NCBI GenBank assembly: GCA_016280345.1
Contig: JAEEGN010000251.1
Location: 1-14,787, forward strand
DNA: 14,787 nt
DNA from: Selenomonadaceae bacterium
GTDB taxonomy: Bacteria > Bacillota > Negativicutes > Selenomonadales > Selenomonadaceae
Direction of reading: 5' to 3'
The first letter of the stretch is position 1. Each line of letters starts with the position of its first letter. A model generated the notes under the pieces. That model searched no databases, was not told the DNA's origin, and was given only the letters and a program-made list of their open reading frames with translations. This document shows, piece after piece, positions 7,461 through 13,502 of this stretch. Position numbers and translations under genes: made by a program.

Positions 7461-8153
7461 GTGACGCCAGAATCGCAAGCCAAGATTGACACCGCCATTG
7501 ATGAATGGCTATACTTCCAGAAACTGCCGGAGGAATGGCATGGTTTTTCCCTGAAGCGGAACCGGGCCCTTCAGGACGAAATCTATGACTTGTTTGGGTA
7601 TTCCCATCCGGTTTTTCACCGTCACGTCCTTGTCTATTACCATGATGAAACGCAGGAGTATAAGTTGCGGGAGAGGGTAGGGACGCTGGAATTCTGTAAC
7701 ATTGAATGCATCGCCCGGGATTTGGACAGTTTTGAGCGACTGTTGCAGGATAATCTGGAGAAGATCCTTCTGGGAATGATCCATTTTCAACCGGAAACCG
7801 TCAGTTCGATGCTCACAGAGAAAAAAATCACAACCTGGAATTATGAGAGCATTTTGCCACCGACAATTGAGGGTTTTGAACGATTCATTCAACCAAAGCA
7901 GCCGTTGCGGATTACGAACGGTTCCTATGTAATCATTGATTATGAAAATTTTAATAAAAACAGTAATATGGCAATATATTACAATATCTATCGGGACGAT
8001 TTCTTTTGCGAGGCGCATGTTAATGGAACGGAAAAAATATTCTATCAATTTGATTCTCATTTATTGGAAGATTTAGAGGAAAAGATTCAGCATAACCTCA
8101 TTTCATGCTTGCATGAAATCGCAAATTCTGCCGATTTTCAACGACATGATTAA
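7461..8153 (+). CDS. Unrecognised conserved-looking hypothetical protein (230 aa)
   Basis: I do not recognise this protein. From GTG 7461 it has 230 residues, no signal peptide and no membrane segment, and is acidic and rich in aromatic residues (for example HRHVLVYYHDE near 53-63). The segments at about 56-104 and 170-217 share an order of features: a hydrophobic strand with a YY pair, a strand with a GT turn, then an amphipathic LxxLxxNL-type helix (FERLLQDNLEKILLGM versus LLEDLEEKIQHNLISCL). They could be two copies of one fold. GTG 7461 is preferred because AAAGAGG (7447-7453) is 7 nt upstream. ATG 7455 is too close to that site, and ATG 7419 lies inside the upstream hairpin. Coding is likely, because the frame stays open through both normal-GC and AT-rich DNA and has a ribosome site. 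GC falls to about 30% from 7921 onward, suggesting a different origin or fast drift. Confidence 0.7.
   Translation: MTPESQAKIDTAIDEWLYFQKLPEEWHGFSLKRNRALQDEIYDLFGYSHPVFHRHVLVYYHDETQEYKLRERVGTLEFCNIECIARDLDSFERLLQDNLEKILLGMIHFQPETVSSMLTEKKITTWNYESILPPTIEGFERFIQPKQPLRITNGSYVIIDYENFNKNSNMAIYYNIYRDDFFCEAHVNGTEKIFYQFDSHLLEDLEEKIQHNLISCLHEIANSADFQRHD
8101..8118. repeat. Perfect 8-bp palindrome with TT centre
   Basis: TTTCATGC, TT, GCATGAAA form a perfect inverted repeat inside the last 60 nt of the hypothetical gene, where it encodes ISCLHEI. It could be a protein-binding site, a small RNA hairpin or chance in AT-rich sequence. Confidence 0.45.
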
Positions 8154-8229
8154 AATTATTATTTATCGTAATAATTGTCAATTCTAAAATAATAATCCTG
8201 GACTTTACATTGTGGCTGGAGGTAATTTT
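8154..8229. other. AT-rich intergenic region with a palindrome
   Basis: This 76-nt spacer begins with AATTATTA (8154-8161) and its exact complement TAATAATT (8169-8176) around a 7-nt loop, directly after the stop codon. The stem has no GC pairs and no following T-run, so it is a poor terminator. It may be an operator or part of the promoter for the downstream enzyme gene. No pair of -35/-10 boxes with good spacing stands out. Confidence 0.4.
8218..8222 (+). promoter_or_regulatory. Ribosome binding site GGAGG fixing the start at TTG 8230
   Basis: GGAGG lies 7 nt before TTG 8230 and 13 nt before ATG 8236. An in-frame GTG at 8212 lies upstream of the site and is therefore unlikely to be the start. 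Confidence 0.65.
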
Positions 8230-9474
8230 TTGCGGATGTTTTCAAAATACCTGACCGATATCAAAGACATAGTTCTCATGGAATCATCGGAACTTTTTCA
8301 AAGGGCAGATGCGGTGGCGGAGGAAAATACCCTGAAGGTCCTCAACGCAATGCGGGAACAAAGGATATCTTATGCGCATTTCACCACGACCTCTGGCTAT
8401 GCCTATGACGATATCGGACGGCAGAAGCTGGATACCCTTTACGCTCAGGTTTTTGGCGCGGAACGCGCTCTGGTACGCACGCAGTTCGTTTCCGGAACGC
8501 ATGCTTTGGCTGCGGTATTGTTTGGCATCCTGCGACCGGGCGACGAGCTTCTGTCCGCGACGGGCGCGCCTTATGATACCATGCAGACCGTCATTGGATA
8601 CACGCATCCTTCTAGAGGGTCGCTGAAGGAGTTTGGCGTAAAATACGACGAAATTCCGCTTCGCGAGGGGAGGGTAGACATTGACGCCCTGCGCCAGCGA
8701 CTGTCCCCGGCTACCAAAATAGTGATGCTCCAACGGTCCCGGGGCTATAGCCATCGGCCTTCTTTGCGTCTGGATGAAATCCGGCAGGTTTGCGTTGCCG
8801 TGAAGGAAGTGCGGCCGGATTGTATCTGCTTTGTAGACAATTGTTACGGAGAATTTGTTGATACAGAAGAACCGACACAGGCGGGCGCCGATATCATGGC
8901 CGGTTCATTGATCAAGAACCCCGGTGGAGGCCTTGCGCCGACCGGAGGCTATATCGCCGGCCGTAGCGACCTCGTGGAACTGGCTTCATACCGTTTGACG
9001 GCACCCGGCATGGGAGATGAGCTGGGCGCTTCTTTGGCCGGAAACCGGCTTCTTTTCGAGGGATTCTTTCTGGCGCCGCATGTTGTTGCCCAAGCGGTCA
9101 AAGGATCCGTATTTGCCGCCGGGCTTTTTTCCCGTCTGGGATACCGGGTCGCTCCGCTGGCCGGGGAACCGCGGAACGATGTCATTCAGTCAATCGAATT
9201 GGGATCCGCGGAAAAGCTCATTGCATTCTGTCGCGGTCTACAGGCGTTTTCACCGGTCGATTCCTTCGCTGCGCCTGAGCCTTGGGATATGCCCGGTTAC
9301 GCGGATCAGGTCATCATGGCTGCCGGTACCTTCGTACAAGGCGCGTCCATTGAGCTGAGCGCAGACGGACCGATGCGATCGCCTTTCAGTGTCTATCTGC
9401 AGGGCGGCCTGACTTTCGAGCACGCGGTGATTGGCATTATGGGCGCAGCCCAGGCCGTTCTGGACGGTCATTAA
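8230..9474 (+). CDS. PLP-dependent methionine gamma-lyase / aluminium resistance family protein
   Basis: A 414-residue cytoplasmic PLP enzyme of the Firmicute family variously named aluminium resistance protein, YnbB or methionine gamma-lyase family (Cys/Met metabolism fold type I). The family-typical start of the domain is visible (HFTTTSGYAYDDIGRQKLDT, 50-69). The cofactor region contains RTQFVSGTHALAAVLFG (83-99), the PLP-ring aspartate in FVDNCYGEF (D203) and the probable Schiff-base lysine K229 in GSLIKNPGGGLAPTGGYI. The C-terminal YLQGGLTFEHA is also typical. True substrate specificity is not established by sequence. Aluminium resistance is a historical name and lyase activity on a sulfur amino acid is inference. 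TTG 8230 is chosen on ribosome-site spacing. The gene stands alone and ends just before a very strong convergent hairpin. Confidence 0.88.
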   Translation: MRMFSKYLTDIKDIVLMESSELFQRADAVAEENTLKVLNAMREQRISYAHFTTTSGYAYDDIGRQKLDTLYAQVFGAERALVRTQFVSGTHALAAVLFGILRPGDELLSATGAPYDTMQTVIGYTHPSRGSLKEFGVKYDEIPLREGRVDIDALRQRLSPATKIVMLQRSRGYSHRPSLRLDEIRQVCVAVKEVRPDCICFVDNCYGEFVDTEEPTQAGADIMAGSLIKNPGGGLAPTGGYIAGRSDLVELASYRLTAPGMGDELGASLAGNRLLFEGFFLAPHVVAQAVKGSVFAAGLFSRLGYRVAPLAGEPRNDVIQSIELGSAEKLIAFCRGLQAFSPVDSFAAPEPWDMPGYADQVIMAAGTFVQGASIELSADGPMRSPFSVYLQGGLTFEHAVIGIMGAAQAVLDGH

Positions 9475-9509
9475 GAAGTCCGATAGACATTTCCGGAAAG
9501 AAACAAAAG

Positions 9510-9566
9510 ACAGCCCCACAATAACTTCCGATAATTTATACTTATCGGAAGTTATTGTGGGGCTGT
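9510..9566. terminator. Perfect 25-bp hairpin between convergent genes
   Basis: Positions 9510-9534 and 9542-9566 are exact reverse complements (25 bp) around the loop TTTATAC. The base of the stem is GC-rich (CAGCCCCAC). It lies in the 152-nt gap between the PLP enzyme gene (+) and the ClC gene (-), where a bidirectional terminator is expected, but flanking U-tracts are weak (AACAAAAG before, TGCGTTTCGC after) and the perfection of the stem is unusual. Nothing else was seen in this gap except the short palindrome TTTCCGGAAA (9490-9499). Confidence 0.7.
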
Positions 9567-9626
9567 TGCGTTTCGCATTAAAAACGAACATGGTTTCTTA
9601 CAGGACAACACATAGTCATCCGCGTT

Positions 9627-11195
9627 CTATCCGGATAGCTTTTCCTGAGCCAGGTCCTCAAAGTCAGCGATGCAGGTATCGTCAATCAACGCGTAGATGA
9701 AGTCGCCGGATTTAAGGACAAGGCGTCCAGTTGGAATGAGTTCCGATTCTCCGCGCCGTACCTGGACGAGCAGACAATCAGAAGGCCAGTGGATATCGGC
9801 GACAGAGCGTCCGTCCAATGCGCTCCCCTCCCCGACGATGAATTCCGTGATTGTGCGGTGATGCGCTTGAATCTGACGAAGTTTCGCCCGGGTGAATAAA
9901 AGTCGAGAGAGCAGTGTCTCATAGACAGGCTCGCCGTGAAGCAAATCAGCGGTCAGATAAGCAGTCATGGCGACAAAGACCAACGCCAGCAAATGATGGA
10001 AAGAGCCGGTCATTTCTATGATGAGAACGCTTCCCGTAATTGGAGATTTCACGACAGCAGCGAAATACGCAGCCATGCCGTAAACGATGAAGCTGGACGT
10101 GAAAGCCTGCTCCGTCAGTCCCAGGAAGACGGCTCCTTTGGCGAAAACCGCCCCGGAAAGTGCTCCTAAGACAAGCATTGGTAAAAAAATGCCGCCGGGA
10201 ACACCGGACCCGAAGCAAAGCATGGTGAAGACGAATTTCATAACCAGCAACAGGATCAGGAAAGAGGTATTGAAATCCTGCACGATCAGCGTATCGACCA
10301 AACGACTGCCACCGCCAAGGACCTCTGGCAGGAAAAAACTGAAAGCAAAGGCCAGGAAGAGCGGAATCAGGAACTTGGCAACGTTTGGTATTGAGAGACG
10401 CTTATATGTATCAAGGGAAAAGAACAGTACCCGGTTGAAAAGAACGCCCGAGGCCCCGGCGAAAACGCCGAGAAGGAGCAGTGGGAAGTATTGCTGTCCC
10501 GTGAAAACCGGAAGCTCGCCGATCTGAAAGACCGGTGACAGTCCCAAAAAAGCGGCGGCAATGGAAGCCGCACTGACCGCAGCCGCAACTGTCGCCATCA
10601 GCACCAACGGAGAAAAGCTCTTTGTCAGCTCTTCCAGGCAGAAGATGACACCGGCCAGCGGCGCGTTGAAAGCAGCTGCAAGTCCGGCACCGGAACCAGC
10701 GGTGAGCAGAAACCGTTCCTCTGACCGTGGTCGGCGGCAGAGACGGCTGAACCATTGGCCAGCGCAAGCGCCAAGCTGAACGCTTGGTCCTTCCCGCCCT
10801 AACGACATACCGGTGCCGATGCCCAATATTCCGCCGATGAATTTCAGCGCCAGGACACGCTGCGCATTCATCCGGATACGTCCCAGCAAGATTCCCTTGA
10901 CCTGCGGGATCCCGCTGCCCGAGATCAGCGGCTCCCACTGGAGGAAACGCGCTAAAATCCAGGCAATCAGAAGCAAGAGCACACACCAGGCGAAAAACCC
11001 CCAAGGATGTCCGTCCATAAACCAAGCGAAAAGACGCGGCCGGTAAACATCCGTAAGTTCCAGGATGAAGCGGAAGATCGAGATCACCAGGCCGGTAACA
11101 ATGCCGGTTAAAGCGCCCTCCCAGAAGAGGCGCAGGCGAAAGGCGCGTTCATCAGAAAACATCTGCAGCGCTTTCGCCATTCTGATCCAACGCAT
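9627..11195 (-). CDS. clcA: ClC-family chloride channel / Cl-/H+ antiporter with RCK_C domain
   Basis: An inner-membrane protein of 522 residues with about ten or more hydrophobic segments, exchanging chloride (or a related anion) for protons. Selectivity-filter motifs are present: GSGIP (93-97), GREGP with the gating glutamate E135, and GGIFLP (334-339). The CLEEL motif keeps the glutamate (E189) that aligns with E203 of the E. coli antiporter, pointing to a proton-coupled exchanger. The tyrosine that coordinates the central chloride in E. coli (Y445, in EMTDNY) appears as phenylalanine here (EMTGSF, F399). From about residue 435 a soluble RCK_C/TrkA-C-type domain follows, possibly binding a regulatory ligand. 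The start is ATG at 11195 with GGGGGT 8 nt upstream (11204-11209). It lies 48 nt downstream of the SHOCT gene on the same strand, probably in one operon. The symbol is by family. Confidence 0.92.
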   Translation of the reverse strand: MRWIRMAKALQMFSDERAFRLRLFWEGALTGIVTGLVISIFRFILELTDVYRPRLFAWFMDGHPWGFFAWCVLLLLIAWILARFLQWEPLISGSGIPQVKGILLGRIRMNAQRVLALKFIGGILGIGTGMSLGREGPSVQLGACAGQWFSRLCRRPRSEERFLLTAGSGAGLAAAFNAPLAGVIFCLEELTKSFSPLVLMATVAAAVSAASIAAAFLGLSPVFQIGELPVFTGQQYFPLLLLGVFAGASGVLFNRVLFFSLDTYKRLSIPNVAKFLIPLFLAFAFSFFLPEVLGGGSRLVDTLIVQDFNTSFLILLLVMKFVFTMLCFGSGVPGGIFLPMLVLGALSGAVFAKGAVFLGLTEQAFTSSFIVYGMAAYFAAVVKSPITGSVLIIEMTGSFHHLLALVFVAMTAYLTADLLHGEPVYETLLSRLLFTRAKLRQIQAHHRTITEFIVGEGSALDGRSVADIHWPSDCLLVQVRRGESELIPTGRLVLKSGDFIYALIDDTCIADFEDLAQEKLSG

Positions 11196-11243
11196 TACGC
11201 TTTACCCCCGTTTCCGCGTTTTCTTTGGAGCGGGCTCCTCTGG

Positions 11244-11762
11244 TCAGAGTTTGGCCAGCAATTCCGCTTTTTTCGCATTGAATTCTTCGTCGGTTACTAC
11301 GCCTTGTTCGCGCAGTTTTCCCAACCGCTCGATGGCATTCAGGATATCCTGTCGTTCGACTGCTTCGGCTTCGGCCTCAATGGTTTCTCCCTCAAACGAA
11401 GTGTCCTTTGGCGCGATAGAAATCTTCTTCAGCTTCTGACATTCCTCGGTATCGCAGGTTACCAGAAATTCTTCACCCGAGTCGAGTTTGCAAGCGCAGC
11501 AAAGCTCCTTACTGTTTCCACCGAGCACGATTCCCGCCAATAGCCCTACGGGGCCGAGGGCAATCGCGCCCAGCGTCCCCCACCCCGCTTTGCCCAGGAC
11601 GCTATACTTGTTTTCTTCTGTGATCTGTTCCACCGCGACGAGATGTTCTTTCAGCGGAATCTTCCTCGATTTCAGGAATCCTTCGGGGATGTTGAGCGTG
11701 TAAGAACCCAGGAATGACGTGATTTCAGCGCCCTTTGGCAAAGAACCTTCCAATACTTTCAT
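11244..11762 (-). CDS. SHOCT-domain protein with glycine-rich hydrophobic segment
   Basis: A 172-residue protein. The C-terminus (about 138-172, including ILNAIERLGKLREQGVVTDEEF) matches the short SHOCT domain, which is found at protein ends in many bacteria and may mediate oligomerisation. The middle has a glycine-zipper-like hydrophobic stretch (residues about 57-82, GKAGWGTLGAIALGPVGLL and onward) that could insert in a membrane or pack in an oligomer. Five cysteines cluster around it on the C-side (C88, C89, C91, C103, C108) and might bind a metal or form disulfides. The N-terminal 50 residues resemble a small beta domain. No signal peptide is visible. The start is ATG 11762 behind GGAGGAGG. 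The function is unknown. Its place just upstream of the ClC gene suggests a membrane-related or regulatory role, which is inference. Confidence 0.78.
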   Translation of the reverse strand: MKVLEGSLPKGAEITSFLGSYTLNIPEGFLKSRKIPLKEHLVAVEQITEENKYSVLGKAGWGTLGAIALGPVGLLAGIVLGGNSKELCCACKLDSGEEFLVTCDTEECQKLKKISIAPKDTSFEGETIEAEAEAVERQDILNAIERLGKLREQGVVTDEEFNAKKAELLAKL

Positions 11763-11807
11763 GATCGCTTCCTCCTCCGCAAAGTTTACAATTCAGGGGA
11801 TTTCAAT

Positions 11808-11834
11808 GAAAAAAGGCGGAAAAGCCTTCTTTTT
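11808..11834. terminator. Hairpin with U-tracts on both sides in the lexA / SHOCT divergent gap
   Basis: AAGGC (11813-11817) and GCCTT (11824-11828) form a stem around GGAAAA, extended by A/T pairs past a bulged C. Read on the minus strand it ends in TTTTTT, and on the plus strand in TCTTTTT. It lies upstream of both divergent genes, so it may insulate them or act as a leader attenuator of the SHOCT-clcA transcript. Confidence 0.45.
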
Positions 11835-11846
11835 CAATAAAAACTG

Positions 11847-11876
11847 TTGTAATAACGAACATTTATATGCTATACT
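11847..11876 (+). promoter_or_regulatory. Probable lexA promoter with GAAC half-sites
   Basis: TTGTAA (11847-11852), an 18-nt spacer and TATACT (11871-11876, 5 of 6 to the -10 consensus) lie about 50 nt before the lexA start. CGAACAT inside the spacer and TGAAC just after the -10 box resemble half of the Firmicute LexA box (GAAC-N4-GTTC), but no full palindrome with standard spacing was found. Autoregulation by LexA is plausible, not shown. Confidence 0.5.
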
Positions 11877-11927
11877 TATGAACAACAAAGCTTTCCAAAA
11901 CAAATACACGGTATTGAGGTGGTATTC

Positions 11928-12545
11928 ATGGGACGTCGTAACCAGACAGCCGCGCAACGGCAGGAAAGCATCTATAAGTTCATTAAGGCGTTCTTGACCG
12001 AACGCGGCTATCCGCCTTCGGTGCGCGAGATTGGTCAGGCAGTTGGATTGCGCTCGAGTTCCACGGTACATTCCTATCTGGATATGCTTGAAGCCAGAGG
12101 TATGATTCGCCGCGATCCCGCCAAGCCCCGGGCCATTGACCTCCTGGAGGAGAAGCCCTGGAGCCGGACGGTAAATGTCCCGCTGATTGGGACGATTGCT
12201 GCCGGTGTTCCCATCTCCGCGGAGGAAAACATCGAGGATGTCTATACGTTTCCCGCCGGCCTTTTGGGAACCCGTGACGACACGTTCATGCTCCGCGTTC
12301 AGGGTGACAGTATGATCAAAATCGGGATTCTGAATGGAGATTATATCATCGCCCAGCAGCGGGATACCGCCTCAGACGGCGAAATTGTTGTAGCGTTGGT
12401 GGACGGCGAGACAGCGACGGTCAAGCGTTTCTATCAGGAAAAGGATTGCATTCGCCTGCAACCGGAAAATGACAGCATGGAACCGTTCTATGAAAAGGAC
12501 GTCAAGATCCTGGGCAAAGTCGTAGGCGTTTACCGGCAGATTTGA
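11928..12545 (+). CDS. lexA: SOS-response repressor LexA
   Basis: A transcriptional repressor that self-cleaves when stimulated by RecA filaments on damaged DNA, opening the SOS regulon. It has 205 residues. The N-terminal winged helix-turn-helix (about 8-72) includes GYPPSVREIGQAVGL and the recognition segment SSSTVHSYLDMLEARGMIRR. The C-terminal S24 peptidase domain holds the cleavage site in GTIAAGVPI (bond A92-G93), the nucleophile S128 in QGDSMI and the lysine K166 in ETATVKRF. All catalytic elements are intact. ATG 11928 is chosen because GAGGTGG is 5-6 nt upstream. A GTG at 11919 would overlap that site. It is divergent from the SHOCT-clcA pair, has its own promoter and is followed by a terminator, so it is probably monocistronic. 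No other SOS genes are adjacent. Confidence 0.96.
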   Translation: MGRRNQTAAQRQESIYKFIKAFLTERGYPPSVREIGQAVGLRSSSTVHSYLDMLEARGMIRRDPAKPRAIDLLEEKPWSRTVNVPLIGTIAAGVPISAEENIEDVYTFPAGLLGTRDDTFMLRVQGDSMIKIGILNGDYIIAQQRDTASDGEIVVALVDGETATVKRFYQEKDCIRLQPENDSMEPFYEKDVKILGKVVGVYRQI

Positions 12546-12605
12546 CGGCCTTCGCGGTCTTTTTCCGGTACGCTGATACCTGCGTTTTCATATTTCCGTT
12601 TATCG

Positions 12606-12641
12606 ATAAACCACCACGGCTCTTGTGGTGGTTTATTCGTT
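12606..12641 (+). terminator. Intrinsic terminator after lexA
   Basis: ATAAACCACCAC (12606-12617) pairs perfectly with GTGGTGGTTTAT (12625-12636) around the loop GGCTCTT, followed by TCGTTTTATT. A second, weaker hairpin with a T-run (GACGGCCTTCGCGGTCTTTTT) starts at the lexA stop codon. The remaining sequence up to the next gene (12642-12716) shows only a ribosome site and a small GTTTG/CAAAC stem (12671-12690). Confidence 0.85.
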
Positions 12642-12716
12642 TTATTCCGGATTGTCAACATACAGGACGTTGTTTGGCCTCTCAGTCAAACGCAAGCAAG
12701 AAAGAAGGTGCCCTTT

Positions 12717-13502
12717 ATGCAGTTTCAGCTCCCCCAGGTCTATTTCAGCAAGATTATGCGGGCAATTGTAGAATTCGATATGATTCAGGAGGGTGACCGC
12801 ATCCTGATTGGACTTTCCGGTGGCAAGGACAGTCTTTTGCTTTCCTATGCGCTGGCCATGATGCGGGAACGGCTGAAAAAGCGGTTCTCACTATGCGCCT
12901 TTACCCTCGATCTAATGTTTGACAGGCATTTTGATACGGATGCACTGGAAAGGTTTTGCCAGCGGCTTCGGATTCCCTATCATAGCCAAGCGACGGATAT
13001 CGCCGCCATCATTCGGGAAAATCCGAATCGAAGCGCCTGTTTCACTTGCGCGTTTTTCCGGCGCGGCGCCATCAATCGCATGGCGAAGAATCTCCAATGC
13101 AATAAGATTGCCTATGCCCATCATAACGACGATGCGGTGGAAACGCTTCTGATGGGGCTTTTCCATTCCGGACAGATTTCGACTTTCCTGCCTAAAACCT
13201 ATCTGAGCCGGACCGGGCTTACCGTCATCCGGCCACTGATCTACCTGCGGGAGGATGAGATTCGGCAGGCTGAGCAGTACCATGGCATGACGCCGATTGC
13301 CTCCCCCTGTCCTTACAACGGGAAAACGGCCCGGCAGGCGGTCAAGGAGTTGATTCGCCGGCTCAGCAGGGAGAATCCCCTGCTCTATCCTCACCTGGCT
13401 GCCGCGTTGCGGGAAAACAACGTAGGCGAACTCTGGCCGGCTGCGAAACAGCGCGCCGAGATGGCGGACGTTTACCGGCAGTATATGAAAAAGCCGTCAT
13501 GA
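12717..13502 (+). CDS. ttcA: TtcA-family tRNA 2-thiocytidine synthetase
   Basis: Members of this PP-loop ATPase family thiolate cytidine 32 in the anticodon loop of certain tRNAs, using an iron-sulfur cluster. The 261-residue protein has the ATP pyrophosphatase motif SGGKDS (34-39), the paired cysteines CFTC (C108, C111) and the third conserved cysteine C198 in ASPCPYNGK, the set that would hold the cluster. AYAHHNDDAVETLLMGLF (133-150) is also typical. The start is ATG 12717, 8 nt after AAGG. An in-frame GTG at 12708 lies in the ribosome site. The gene is shorter than the enterobacterial protein but all key residues are present. Exact target tRNA is inference. It ends overlapping the convergent transferase gene by 6 nt, with no terminator between them. 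Confidence 0.88.
   Translation: MQFQLPQVYFSKIMRAIVEFDMIQEGDRILIGLSGGKDSLLLSYALAMMRERLKKRFSLCAFTLDLMFDRHFDTDALERFCQRLRIPYHSQATDIAAIIRENPNRSACFTCAFFRRGAINRMAKNLQCNKIAYAHHNDDAVETLLMGLFHSGQISTFLPKTYLSRTGLTVIRPLIYLREDEIRQAEQYHGMTPIASPCPYNGKTARQAVKELIRRLSRENPLLYPHLAAALRENNVGELWPAAKQRAEMADVYRQYMKKPS

Noticed and set aside
11221..11243. GGAGC/GCTCC stem between the SHOCT and ClC genes as a terminator
   Set aside because: The stem is 5 bp with a 2-nt loop and in the minus-strand direction is followed by A-rich, not T-rich, sequence, so it is unlikely to stop transcription.
12671..12690. Possible PyrR-type RNA loop (GAGAGGCC-like sequence on the minus strand)
   Set aside because: Only part of the consensus is present, it is on the strand opposite ttcA and there is no pyr gene nearby. 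The 5-bp GTTTG/CAAAC stem is likely chance.
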